DNA of 64,000 nucleotides from Meghimatium bilineatum. Its lineage: Eukaryota > Mollusca > Gastropoda > Stylommatophora > Philomycidae. The position numbers were made by a program, and so were the translations under genes. Each line of letters opens with the position of its first letter. The stretch's first letter is position 1. The notes beneath the pieces are model-generated. The model saw only the letters and a program-made list of their open reading frames with translations, was not told where the DNA came from and made no database searches. Below are positions 11,156 to 53,629 of this stretch, piece after piece. The stretch covers positions 575,501-639,500 of the forward strand of contig CM067310.1 in NCBI GenBank assembly GCA_034231615.1, in the 5' to 3' direction.

Positions 11156-11528
11156 TTGAGTGCTGTAGATACGTTATATATTTGCTGGGGGGGGGGTCTT
11201 TAAAATGGAAAAAAGGTAATTTAATAATTATAATAATGTTTATTATGACTTTTCTAGGGAAACGGGGAGGGAATGGATGGCCTCTTTTTAGCTTGCGTCC
11301 TAGTGCTACATGTTAGGTTCTGACTTCCTGTGGGGGGGGGGGGGGAGGACTTGAATCTACCTTATCTACAAGCTTGGATAGAAATATGTGAAAATAAGTC
11401 AGACTTCAGATGATTGATTCATTTCACAAAAATAAGTAAGACTTCAGATAATTGATTCATATCACAAAAATATGTTTTCTTTTCTATCACCAGAATTTGT
11501 AGATTTCCTGACACTTCACCTTAAACAG

Positions 11529-11590
11529 GTGAGGAATCAAGGAGTGTACTGCCTCATTTACCTGTTGAGTGTGCACCAAGTATCACATTT

Positions 11591-11608
<18 letters not shown>
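11529..11608 (+). CDS. SLC6 transporter exon 1 (candidate), holds the likely ATG
   Basis: An open stretch between TTAAACAG at 11521-11528 and the donor GTAGGT at 11609 reads GEESRSVLPHLPVECAPSI, then TF and MEKHDK. It ends in phase 0, as exon 2 requires. An in-frame TAA lies upstream at 11522-11524, so either the ATG at 11591 starts the protein and the rest is leader, or an upstream exon joins in phase 1 at 11529. CAG/GTGAGG at the same spot could instead be the donor of a tiny upstream exon (11494-11528). The N-terminal tail of SLC6 proteins is poorly conserved, so homology cannot decide. Confidence 0.45.
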
Positions 11609-42740
<31,132 letters not shown>

Positions 42741-42974
42741 AATATGCTAATAGTTATTTTTATTGTTTTGTTAGGTATGTTCCAAATTTTTGTTACTGAA
42801 TTTTGTTTTAGGAAAGATTTGCACTGTTTCATAAAGATATATTTGAAGATTATATTTCATTATTATTTGGTGTGCCGCCCAAAATCATTGCTAGCCGTTG
42901 TCTCAAAATATGAACTTGTCAGGTGTCATAACAAAACTATTAGATAGTCAAACAGGCGAAACTTGGAACTGAGT

Positions 42975-43100
42975 AATGAAGTTTTGCTAATCACTGGTAA
43001 TACATAAATTGATGTTTCGACCAAAAGCCTTTATCAAGAACGCATTCACAATATAATATGACAGTAAGAATGGCACTATTCACGTTCACATGGCAGAGCT
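42975..43100. mobile_element. GCCTTTATCAAG-type dispersed repeat
   Basis: TTGATGTTTCGACCAAAAGC, CTTTATCAAGAACGCATTCA and CACAATATAATATGACAG: the complement of the 39040 and 16020 copies. Confidence 0.4.
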
Positions 43101-43496
43101 AAATTTAGACATGAGAATTAGATAAATACAGATATCCGGCATGTGACATATCTCCACACAATTATTTAATGGGGCATCAACATAGCATGTGAGGTGCTCT
43201 ACTCAAATATCTATGTGACATATCCATATATGTGATGTATTCCCGCACAATTATTTCTGTGATGTGTGGTATCATCCAAAATTTAATGGCTCTGCACAAT
43301 TATTTCTATGATGTGATGCATCGCTCAAATTATTTCTATGATGTGACAAATCACTTAGCTTGTAACATGTCTCCGTAACGAGTTATTTATGTAACATGTC
43401 AGCTGATTCTACTAAGTTGTTTAATGATTTCATTTTTGAACTGTCAGTGTGAATTATTTTTTTTTAAATGCCAAATTTGTGTTTTACAGCTTGTAG

Positions 43497-44050
43497 ATTA
43501 CATCAGACAATAATTACTGGGAACAGGAACATCAGATAATAATTACTGGGACCAGGAACATAGATAATAATTACTGGGAACAGCAAAATCAGACAATAAT
43601 TACTGGGAACAGGAACATCAGATAATAATTACTGGGAACAGGAATATCAGATAATAATTACTGGGAACAGGAGCATCAGATAATAATTACTGGGAACAGG
43701 AACATCAGATAATAATTACTAGGAACAGGAAAATTAGACAATAATTACTGGGAACAGGAACATCAGATAATAATTACTGGGAACAGGAAAATCAGACAAT
43801 AGTTACTAGGAACAGAAAAATCAGACAATAATTACTGGGAACAATAATTACTGGGAACAGGAAAATCAGACTATAATTACTGGGAACAGGAAAATCAGAC
43901 TATAATTACTGGGAACAGGAACATCAGATAATAATTACTGGGAACAGGAACATCACATAATAATTACTGGGAACAGGAACATCAGATAATAATTACTGGG
44001 AACAGGAATATCAGATAATAATTACTGGAAACAGGAACATCAGAAGGATA
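43497..44050. repeat. 29-bp minisatellite, about 19 copies
   Basis: Unit CAGATAATAATTACTGGGAA plus CAGGAACAT, with CAGACAATAATTACT and AGGAAAAT variants in blocks. It lies about 750 bp past the transporter stop, possibly in its 3' UTR. Confidence 0.93.
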
Positions 44051-45290
44051 AGGAATAGTTCATACAATTTAACATTATGCTGACCAGCAATCAAGAATGT
44101 ACTTATCTCCCATTACCGAGGGTGTCAGTTTTAGACATCAACATCGCCGTATTTAAAAATCCATATAAATTCAAACTCGCGTGAGAGTACCTGGAAACTT
44201 TCTATGTCATAATGAATGTTTGCACTTTCTGAATGAATTTTAAAGCCCCAGAGTTATTTCAAGGATAAAATCCTACTTATTATAAGCGCTAGGCCTTATA
44301 TGCCTCATTTAAATGACTTTCTATATATCATACAATCTCACCTTCGAAAATACCACTTTTTTTTCATGATTTATGCTCTGCTCATGAACCAAATCTACAG
44401 ATTGTTTATCACAAGTACCACCATTTTAGAACAGCGACTTTCCAGGATGAGCTATTTTAGTAAGAATATCGCTAAAGTTACCATATTTCTAAAGTATCAT
44501 AGTTGTCTTGATGATCGTAGAAATTGGTCACCAAGGTTCTGTAATGGAAATGTGATGACTGTCAAAATGTTAATTCATGGATGCATTTATTTTTATATCA
44601 AAATGACATAATAATGGACAAGTTTGGTTAAGTATATTGATGGTATAATGGTTTTATCTGTGATAATTTGATTTTTTAAATATTATTTTTGGTGATGATT
44701 TGACTCAATGGATAAGTGAGAATGATGCAGTCAGGATGATTTAGTTAGGTCAATTTGTATGGATATCTCTGTAAATTTTTTACTCAATGATGTAAAATGT
44801 TGTCTAAATAATATGATGGATGTATTTATATATTTCTGTGATGTTTTGATTCAATGGACACACGTGTTTGAGAATCTGCCATGTTTAGTCACACACACAC
44901 AAAAAGAAATTGTACATGTCTATAGGATGTCACTTGACAACTATGACAGCTCTTAACATAATTGAATGGCTGCCATTTTTTATTGGTAGCTGTACATTCC
45001 AGATCCTTACATTGAAATACTTCTTTCTCATCGATTCCACATTACCTATCTTACATCAACATCTAGTGCCAGGTCTAGTGACATTAACAATCAGTTATAA
45101 TATCAGCAGTTGTGAACACTGGGTCATGGACCAGGATTCCCAATATAATTTGTGTGTATGTGATTATGTCTCATGTGTTGAAGTTGTACAATTACTCTAT
45201 TACATAATGTTGTGTATGCCTTTTTAGTCTAGTCTTATATTTCTGGGTTCTGCGAAGAAGAGTTTTTCAAAGTCTGTAACTTGCAATAAC
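44051..45290. other. Intergenic, nothing recognised
   Basis: AT-rich with three short ORFs lacking any domain. No array or element seen. Confidence 0.4.
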
Positions 45291-45399
45291 AATCTCAGTT
45301 GACAGCTGCAAGTAGCATGAGACTACATATCCAATGGAACCACCCTATAACTTCAGTCAATCTTTACATCTTCAGTTATCTCCCACACATCTTCATTTC

Positions 45400-45960
45400 T
45401 CATCCACATTTTTTATTTCTTCATATCCTCTTTTCAGATCTCCCTCCACTTACATCTTCTGTTCAGATATCCCTCCACTTACATCTTCTGTTCAGATCTC
45501 CCTCCTTTTACATCTTCTGTTCAGATCTCCCTCCACTTACATCTTCTGTTCAGATCTCCCTCCATTTACATCTTCTGTTCAGATTCCCTCCCCAATCTTC
45601 CTTTTGGATCTCCCCCACATCTTCAGTTGATCTCCCCCACATCTTCAGTTGATCTCCCCCACATCTTCAGTTGATCTCCCCCACATTTTCTGATATAATA
45701 TTTTCACATTTTCCCACATCTCCATCTCAGATTGGCCTCACATCTTCATTTCAGTCTCTCACATCTTCAGTTGATCCTACCAACATCTTAATTTAAAATC
45801 TTCCTTTCAGATTTCCCCCACATCTTTACCTCATCTCCCTCACATCTTCATTTAATATCTCTTTTGCATTTTCGGCTGATACCCCTCACATCACCGCAAC
45901 TCCATCTTAATTTGACAGCTGATACCCTCACATCACCCAACCCCCTAACCCCATCTTAAT
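45400..45960. repeat. Pyrimidine-rich minisatellite
   Basis: About six units of CAGATCTCCCTCCACTTACA plus TCTTCTGTT, then shorter CTTCAGTTGATCTCCCCCACAT units, decaying to about 45960. Similar CTCCCTCAGATCTTCACTTC units resume at 46895-46980 beyond the SINE-like block, so one array seems to have been split by an insertion. Confidence 0.88.
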
Positions 45961-45974
45961 TTCACATAACACTG

Positions 45975-46868
45975 AAGTTGAATGTGGCGGGTTATTGACG
46001 CAAATAAAAAGGTGACACCATGCATTTTATGTATTCTCTGGACTACATCCCGCTGGAAATCTAGTAGTACCATTGTCCTGCTACAAGAGAGATCTCTGGA
46101 CTATATCCTGCTGGAAATCTAGTAGGCTTATTGTCCTGCTACAAGAGAGATCTCTGGACTACATCCTGCTGAAAATCTAGTAGTACCATTGTCCTGCTAC
46201 AAGAGAGATCTCTGGACTATATCCTGCTGGAAATCTAGTAGTACCATTGTCCTGCTACAAGAGAGATCTCTGGACTATATCCTGCTGGAAATCTAGTAGT
46301 ACCATTGTCCTGCTACAAGAGAGATCTCTGGACTATATCCTGCTGGAAATCTAGTAGTACCATTGTCCTGCTACAAGAGAGATCTCTGGACTATATCCTG
46401 CTGGAAATCTAGTAGTACCATTGTCCTGCTACAAGAGAGATCTCTGGACTATATCCTGCTGGAAATCTAGTAGTACCATTGTCCTGCTACAAGAGAGATC
46501 TCTGGACTATATCCTGCTGGAAATCTAGTAGTACCATTGTCCTGCTACAAGAGAGATCTCTGGACTATATCCTGCTGGAAATCTAGTAGTACCATTGTCC
46601 TGCTACAAGAGAGATCTCTGGACTATATCCTGCTGGAAATCTAGTAGTACCAATTTTCCTGCTACAAGAGAGATCTCTGGACTATATCCTGCTGGAAATC
46701 TAGTAGTACCATTGTCCTGCTACAAGAAGATCTCTGGACTACATCCCGCCGGAAATCTAGTAGTACCATTGTCCTGCTACAAGAGAGATCTCTGGACTAC
46801 ATCCTGCTGAAAATCTAGTAGGACTATTGTCCTGCTACAAGAGAGATCTGGTGGGAGTTTGAGAATGA
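45975..46868 (+). mobile_element. SINE-like element enlarged by an internal 58-bp array
   Basis: The 5' part starts GTGGCGGGTTATTGACGCAA and the 3' part ends GTGGGAGTTTGAGAATGAAA, matching the single-copy element at 48712-48875. Between them the piece GACTATATCCTGCTGGAAAT, CTAGTAGTACCATTGTCCTG and CTACAAGAGAGATCTCTG is repeated about 14 times (46040-46850), where the 48712 copy has it once. Confidence 0.9.
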
Positions 46869-47237
46869 AATTATACATACCCGGTATTTAAAATCTCTCC
46901 CTCAGATCTTCACTTCAGCTCTCCCTCAGATCTTCACTTCAGCTCTCCCTCAGATCTTCACTTCAAATCCCAGATCTTCATTTTATATCTATCTCACTCA
47001 TATCTTGAGTTAATCCGTTAATCCTCTCACAACTTATGTTGATTTTATGCAACTATTCATCACAAATATTTTATATATATATAGTCAAATATCTCTTCTG
47101 CATTCTTTTATAACATATTTCCCTATTTAATAACACTTTTCATAACCCCTCATTTATATTTATTCTTTGTGCTGTATGTAGTGAATTTCTTTTCTGTTAT
47201 CACATAAATGTTTCGTTGGTTCAAACCAAATTATAAT

Positions 47238-47238
47238 A

Positions 47239-47315
<77 letters not shown>
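47238..47315. repeat. (TA)n microsatellite
   Basis: About 38 TA units starting at GGATATATAT. It precedes the hairpin at 47323. Confidence 0.95.
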
Positions 47316-47316
<1 letters not shown>

Positions 47317-47322
47317 TATATA

Positions 47323-47502
<180 letters not shown>

Positions 47503-47559
47503 ATAGATACAAGCACAAACTCTTTATAACAAACACCTTGTTTAAACATACAGTAGACA

Positions 47560-47925
47560 GTCACAAGTGTACACATGGTATAAATGGAACATCTTGGAAT
47601 GCAAGAGCAAGATAGACTTTATACTCACAAAAAGAAACAATAGACTAAAATAATAGATGTTCGAGTAATACCTAACATGTTTGTAGATACGGACCATAAG
47701 GCAATAATAATAACAATCAAAACAAACAGAGCGGGGAAAAAAAAAGAAAAGCACAAAGCACCAAGGACAACTAGATATACAGAAATTGGAAGAACTAAAC
47801 ATGCATGAAAATTATATCATGGAAATTAACGAAGAATTTGCTGCTACTAGAAAACAACCAGCACATAGAAGTAAAATGGAAATATTTCAAAAATGCCATC
47901 ACACAACAAGACTCAAGAAAGAAGT
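47560..47925 (+). pseudogene. LINE endonuclease-end fragment
   Basis: Frames read DVRVIPNMFVDTDHKAIIIT then IKTNR, like the C-terminal SDH-type end of the LINE endonuclease domain, then LEELNMHENYIMEINEEFAA and HRSKMEIFQK, like the linker to reverse transcriptase. Shifted near 47745. Confidence 0.5.
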
Positions 47926-48112
47926 GTGTGGGCCCCATCTCACACGTAAAAAGGTAAATCCAGCTTGCCGCTGTATGACTGGATCAACTGTGACTTGTCT
48001 ACTTTAAGTACCGGTACTTGAAAATAAAAGCTTGCCAGGACGTGCACATCGTGGATTTGTTTTAATTGATAAATTAAATTAAAGTTACCTCAGAATGATC
48101 AATATTAGATGA

Positions 48113-48236
48113 ACATTGTACGAGAACTCAGAACATTGTACGAGAACTCAGAACATTGTACTAGAACTCAGAACATTGTACTAGAACTCAGAAAATTGTA
48201 CTAGAACTCAGAACATTGTACTAGAACTGAGAAGAT
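48113..48236. repeat. 20-bp minisatellite, 6 copies
   Basis: Unit GAACATTGTACTAGAACTCA, with CGAGAACTCA in the first two. Confidence 0.92.
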
Positions 48237-48711
48237 TGGATGAATGAATGGGTACTATGTAATCTTATTACTGCAGATGTCTTAATTGTGAGCATACATA
48301 TTCTAAATATAGAATCAAAGTGACACATTATGTTCACATAGTTATTTAATTTCATGATCTCTAGCCTGAGATCTGAGCAAACCCTGTTTGTTTACATTAG
48401 TTGACCTACAATTTATACCACTGTATTAGGAACATGTATATCAATGGATGTATTGACTATGACTTATGTAGACTACATGGAAGTATTAGAACTGTGAGCT
48501 TTATTATAACAGACCTGAGCACAGCATCACTGAGAGAGACTACTCCAACCATTGACATGATTTTCATTGGTCATTATTACTTTTTTGCCAGCCAATGAAA
48601 ACCACAGAATAGTCAAATTGACATGACACACAGGGTGTCAACTTGAAGAACTAGAACATAAAACACTGTATTACTGAATTGACTGTGACTTGCCAACTTG
48701 AATTACTAGAA

Positions 48712-48875
48712 CCCGCCAAAGATGGATGTGTTGGGCCATTGGCGCAAATAAAACGGCAACACAACGCATTTCCATTCTCTGGACTACATCCTGCTGGAAA
48801 TCTAATAGGACCATGGTTCTGATACAAGAGATATCCAGTGGGAGTTTGAGAATGAATGCTGAAGAAGAAGAAGAA
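48712..48875 (+). mobile_element. SINE-like element, 3' part, single copy
   Basis: CGCCAAAGATGGATGTGTTG, GGCGCAAATAAAACGGCAAC, CTGGACTACATCCTGCTGGA, AATCTAATAGGACCATGG and GAGAATGAATGCTGAAGAAG. It splits the 56-bp array that follows: TAGAACATAAAACACTG lies on both sides. Confidence 0.7.
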
Positions 48876-49518
48876 TTACTAGAACATAAAACACTGTATG
48901 ACTAGGTTGACTGTGATTTGTCAACTTGAAGTACTAGAACATAAAACACTGTATGACTAGGTTGACTGTGACTTGTCAACTTGAAGTACTAGAACATAAA
49001 ACACTGTATGACTAGGTTGACTGTGACTTGTCAACTTGAAGTACTAGAACATAAAACACTGTATGACTAGGTTGACTGTGACTTGTCAACTTGAAGTACT
49101 AGAACATAAAACACTGTATGACTAGGTTGACTGTGACTTGTCAACTTGAAGTACTAGAACATAAAACACTGTATGACTAGGTTGACTGTGACTTGTCAAC
49201 TTGAAGTACTAAACATAAAACACTGTATGACTAGGTTGACTGTGACTTGTCAACTTAGAACATAAAACACTGTATGACTGAATCAACTGTGATTTGCCAA
49301 CTTAGAACATAAAACACTGTATGACTGGATCATTCACTGTGACTTGCCAACTTGAAGTACTAAACATAAAACACTGTATGACTCGATTGACTGTGACTTG
49401 TCAACTCGAAGTACTAGAACATAAAACACTGTATGACCTGGTTGACTGTGACTTGTCAACTTAGTGTACTAGAACATAAAACACTGGATTGACTGTGACT
49501 TGCCAACTTGAAGTACTA
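48876..49518. repeat. 56-bp minisatellite, about 11 copies
   Basis: Unit ACTTGAAGTACTAGAACATA, AAACACTGTATGACTAGGTT and GACTGTGACTTGTCA. Related pieces at 48640-48715 precede the SINE-like insertion. Confidence 0.93.
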
Positions 49519-50685
49519 TTTATGATGTGTTATATGATTGTTTGTTCCTGTTGATTAGTAAAAGTGTATCAATTGTCACTGTACTACTGTATCAGTGACA
49601 GAAGTATTATTTTTCACACAAATAAATATGGTTCTACTTTGTATTTCTGTGTTTGTCTTTTTTAATTGACTTGAAATGTTGTTGGAAACTGTGGCAGATT
49701 GGTGAAAGGTATGTCCTATGGCAGCAACCTGCTGTCCGGGATGAAGATAACCCATGTACTAAGCCTTATCATCTATTAGGTGTAGTGTTCAGTTCCCTTC
49801 CTTACTGCTTACCTCCCCTAATTCATACGTCAGGTACTCATTTACAGCTGGGTCGACTGAAGTGTGTTAAGTTCCTTTTAATATTTGGAAGGGTACATGT
49901 TACAAAATGTGGCCTTATGCGATAACAATCCATCTTTATAATAGTGATAAAAGTTGCGGTGTCGGGTAACAACCCTAAACAGGAAATATGTGGTTGGGGT
50001 AACACAGGGCAAATATCAAAATGAACAAAAATAGGTATAAGTGTTATTAAAATAAGTCATAAAACAACCTAACAACGAGATACAGTGACAGATGACATTT
50101 CAACTAAAATGCCTTCATCAGGACAAACAAAGACAAATCTTACATAGAGACACATATGGTTGTGATAGGCAGGAAAGAAAAGGGTGAATGGACAATGGAG
50201 GAAGCAAAGATAGGGCAGCATGATGAAAGAAGGTGTGAGGGGAAGATAGTGATAAGTAAGTAGGAAAAAGTTCACAAAAGAAGTGAAAATAAATAAGATA
50301 TATATGCAAATAAAAATAATCTACATTTGAAATATTTATCTCGAAAATAGTCAGCTTGAAAAAAAGGATAGAAATAAGTTATAGAATGGAACACACTTAT
50401 GCCTGGAGTTTGTGTGCTACCACCTATACCAATGAATCACTCAGCACCAACAGCAATAAGTACCTACAAAACATCGATTATACAATCAAGTCCTAACCCC
50501 GTCCCCTCCCCAACAACTAACTAACCCTCCCCCTTTCTAATAAACTAAATTACTCTGTCTCCCCTCCAAACTAAATATCTTAACTGTGCTTGAATAAAGG
50601 GACACAATAAATGTAATGTTTTTGTTAATACTGATTATCTCCCACTACTGAGTTTTGTACACTAATGCCGTTTTTCTTTTTATGA
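49519..50685. other. Intergenic; one unrecognised ORF and a CCTTCATCAGG repeat
   Basis: An AATAAA is at about 49620. The + strand is open at 49653-49925 (90 codons, for example YVLWQQPAVRDEDNPCTKPY), with no domain I know. 50085-50135 has ATTTCAACTAAAATGCCTTC and ATCAGGACAAAC, related to the GCCTTTATCAAG repeats. Confidence 0.25.
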
Positions 50686-50689
50686 GACT

Positions 50690-51055
50690 ATAGTTTGTTT
50701 TGACAATAAACAAACTGGACAGTGGGAAATTAGAGGCAACAGAGATGTGTTCTGCAGAAGAATGCTGAGAAAAACTAATGTAGAGGTGTTGAAAGAGTCA
50801 AATGCAAAACTTACCTTAATCAATAATATAAGAGAAAGGCAATCTTCTTTTTTTTTGGCCACTTCATGAGACAGGCAGGTTTGGAGAACATAGTCACAAC
50901 AGGCAAAATTGAAGGCAACAGAGACAGAGGGTGACAACGTGAGAAAATATTAGTTTGAAAGCCTGGCACGGCAAGGAAACAACAACGACTTTGATACATA
51001 ATACTGTGGAGAGCCAGACCTCCTACGCCAGCCGGCATGGCACATGATGATGAGT
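50690..51055 (+). pseudogene. LINE 3' coding fragment
   Basis: Frames give MLRKTNVEVLKESNAKLTLI and NNIRERQSSFF, then a shift at the T-run and worn matches to GLENIVTTGKIEGNRDRG. It is the same segment as 19880-20310 and ends with the same CATGATGATGAG-type tail. Confidence 0.8.
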
Positions 51056-51194
51056 TTGTTTTGTAACATGAACTGACCTTTGACCCTCAGAACTCACATC
51101 ACTCCGTAGCAGATTGTAAGACAAATTGTTGGACTGGCGCAAAAGATTTGAGAAACATTGGGCTACAGTGATACACATGTAGGCATATTCCTTA

Positions 51195-51415
51195 GTGTTG
51201 CCGGGTCTGAAAGGAAAGCAAAGAATAGCGACACTGCTACCTGACAAGCATGTCATAATAGGCAGCTAAGGAGGTTTTGGGAGTGAAGTTGGCTGTCCCA
51301 TCCTATATAGGGTCAAAGTGACCCAGATCCACACTGAAGTTGGATGTGTCATGCGAAAAAGGCGTAGATATCACAGCTACGTTGTAAACCTTGAAAGAGT
51401 ACACTCCTTTAATTT
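51195..51415 (+). mobile_element. SINE-like element, 5' part
   Basis: GCAAAGAATAGCGACACTGC, GCAGCTAAGGAGGTTTTGGG, GTTGGCTGTCCCATCCTATA, GGTCAAAGTGACCCAGATCC and CACTGAAGTTGGATGTGTCA. It gives the 5' end of the family. Confidence 0.65.
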
Positions 51416-51594
51416 AATGAAAGGAAAACTGTAGTAAAAACGATTGCTGTGGTTGGTTGATTGGCTGCTGATCCGGCGGTCTATAGTATCATCATTCCCT
51501 TTGACCCTAAACGTTGTACAATATATTTGCTTATTCTACGTGTGTTTATATCTGTTGATACAAACCTTAATACTGGGTCAATTATCCCCTTTAT

Positions 51595-52080
51595 TGCAAC
51601 ACAAAATGCTACCAATGTCAACAACATAAAAACATCTTATCCAAAGTATCTTCATTCCAACCCTGTGCTACCAATGTCAAACATGGCCCTTAACAACAAA
51701 ACATAAGAGACAAGTGGTTACAACAGAGATGAGATGTCTGAGAAAAGCCACAGGAGTGACCAGAAGACACAGAATTAGAAACGATGTCATAAGAGAAAGA
51801 GTGGGTGTCATATCAATTCTACAATACATACAAAGCTAACAGATACAATGGTTTGTCATCTGGAAAGAATGCCGTGTGATTCATTAGTTTATAAAGCATA
51901 TACGAAGAGAGGAGAAGCAGAAAGCCAAGGGTAGACCTAGAGTACGCTGGATCGACAACATCAAAGAGACATTACACGAATACCAAATAACATTATCTGA
52001 AGCTGCCAGAAAAGCGAGAACAGAACATTGTATCTCCCTCGACATCCGTAAAGGGTAAAAGAGGAAGGAAAGAAGAAGAT
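51595..52080 (+). pseudogene. LINE reverse-transcriptase C-terminal fragment
   Basis: Frames read TTEMRCLRKATGVTRRHRIR then NDVIRERVGVISILQYIQ, and later RPRVRWIDNIKETLHEYQIT then LSEAARKARTE. The RPR-RW-DNI-E pattern marks the end of a LINE ORF. Stops and a shift near 51838. Confidence 0.8.
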
Positions 52081-52139
52081 ACAAACCTTTTTGGTTGAAA
52101 AGTATATATTTTTTTCATTGTTGTAGGATCTCTGTAAAA

Positions 52140-52410
52140 TCTTCTTTTGTGTACGGTCTCAAACTCCTGCAGATTAGTAGGATGTAGTAGAGAGATACGG
52201 CATGTCTCAAACTCCTGCAAATTAGCAGGATGTAGTCAGGAAAACGTAATGTGTTGTATTGTGGCTTGCAGCTGCTGTAGTATCTGCGTTGTTTGGCTGA
52301 CATATCCGACTTCATCACGGCTTCTGGGTCCCTTTAACTCTAGAGGCCTATGGAATTGGAAAGACAATTGCACCCTATAAGCTCCTTACGACATGAATTG
52401 AAGGTAAACA
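52140..52410 (-). mobile_element. SINE-like element, minus orientation, with a small inner duplication
   Basis: CTCAAACTCCTGCAGATTAG with GGATGTAGT occurs twice (52165 and 52206), then GTGGCTTGCAGCTGCTGTAG, CTGACATATCCGACTTCATC, ACGGCTTCTGGGTCCCTTT and GCTCCTTACGACATG. Confidence 0.6.
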
Positions 52411-52639
52411 GTGTTGATATTCTTTGTTCCCGTTTCGGGTCCGCCAGGACACGGGTGTCTGTAAAATCTATCTAACCGATTGTATAGGCCTAATTCGTTC
52501 TCCGCCCTAAATGCTGCTGATGTGCAGACGTTTGAGTACAAACAAATATGAGACGTAGTTTTTCTCTTATAACAGACATTGAACATCTCTGAGACATACA
52601 ACGCCACTTTACAAACGTGTATAAGCATAGCAGGCCTAT

Positions 52640-53040
52640 AGTTACTATAAACATCATCATCATCAAGTGCCGTCTCCGCAACGAAGGTTGGCTGTAACAG
52701 ATCTCCAACATTCCCTGTCTCTTGTTTTGGTGGTGCACTCTGCTAGACTGTAACCTGTCCATCTTGTGATGTTACTCTCCCAATTGTATCTCTGTCTACC
52801 TCTTGTTCGCTCCCCTTTGACTTTACCCTCAAGTAAGATCTTCAATAAGGTGTCATGTCTTTTAATGTGTCCAAAATATTTTATTTGCCTGATCTTTATT
52901 TCTCTTAGTAATTATTTCTTCATATTGAGTGTTTTTAGTATCTCTTTATTTGTTTTCTTCTCTTTCAATGATGTTCTCCCCATTCTCCTATAGGCCCTAT
53001 GACCTATACCCACATCTCAAAGACATCGTTACTATAATTA
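52640..53040 (-). pseudogene. LINE 3' coding fragment
   Basis: The minus-strand frame has MKILLEGKVKGERTRGRQRY, NWESNITRWTGYSLAECTTK and TRDRECWRSVTANL. GKVKGER-RGRQR-W-NI--WTG is a standard LINE end. It shares sequence with 41000-41160. Confidence 0.75.
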
Positions 53041-53084
53041 TAATCATCTGTTAACAGTAATAGACTAGTCTCAGTGGAGATTCT

Positions 53085-53212
53085 TGTAGGTAGTTGTGAA
53101 TTTACATCTCTTTTGGAGAGGCGCACTCTTTTCAACCAGCGGATAACAAAGTCCAATTAGGTTATATCAAGACGCACTACCATAAACTATTAGAGGTAAC
53201 AAAGACCCCAAG
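53085..53212. mobile_element. Dispersed repeat, family D
   Basis: CATCTCTTTTGGAGAGGCGC, CTTTTCAACCAGCGGATAAC, GTCCAATTAGGTTATATCAA and GGTAACAAAGACCCCAAGT match 39866-39998. Confidence 0.6.
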
Positions 53213-53239
53213 TCAGTAATTAAAACTGTAGTATCTTAT

Positions 53240-53479
53240 CCAAATTGCTCGTAAATTTTATAAGCACGTTCTGTCCCGGGCAAAATAAAACGGAATATTC
53301 CGAACGTGAGTATATCATGCCAGCGTTCGTTTGCGTAAACTAATAATTATGAAACTATTTATGTTGCTATTTTATCGCGAGCAAATGTTACCTAGATACG
53401 ATGGAGGTGAGCAGTTGAAGAAGACTGCTAATATTTACAGAAGATCCGGAAATAACCGATTTTGGCTTTTGTGTGCAAA
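53240..53479 (+). promoter_or_regulatory. Probable Acinus promoter and 5' leader
   Basis: The region before the ATG has no TATA box at a likely place. It has an ETS-type CCGGAA at 53446-53451, and the start itself, AAAATGGCGTCC, resembles a YY1 site overlapping the start codon. Both are common in housekeeping promoters. No transcript evidence is available, so this is inference. Confidence 0.35.
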
Positions 53480-53629
53480 ATGGCGTCCGACGAGGACTTG
53501 TATAGTAGGATCACTTTGAAAGGGACGCCAGTCACAGAGCTCCGTGTTACAGATATTAAAAAAGAGCTGGAGAAAAGAGGCCTTTCAAAGAGTGGAAGCA
53601 AAACACAACTTACAGAGCGTTTAAAAGCT
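53480..53629 (+). CDS. Acinus exon 1: SAP domain
   Basis: ATG at 53480 in AAAATGGCG, 50 codons, donor GTAAGT at 53630, phase 0. It opens MASDEDLYSR and carries the whole SAP helix-turn-helix (DNA-binding) pattern with L-R-V-T-D-(I/L)-K-x-x-L-x-x-R-G-L. A TTG-started longer frame exists but the ATG fits the family. Confidence 0.93.

Noticed and set aside
44300..45227. Three ORFs of 65-105 codons after the transporter
   Set aside because: No recognisable domain, no coding bias I could see, and an AT-rich context. Chance is the simpler view.
45299..45652. ORFs rich in Ser, Leu and His (LTSSVQISLHLHLLF repeats)
   Set aside because: Frames of the pyrimidine-rich 29-bp array.
53331..53519. An ORF overlapping the Acinus start in another frame
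   Set aside because: The SAP-domain frame from 53480 is clearly the real one; the overlapping frame has no homology.
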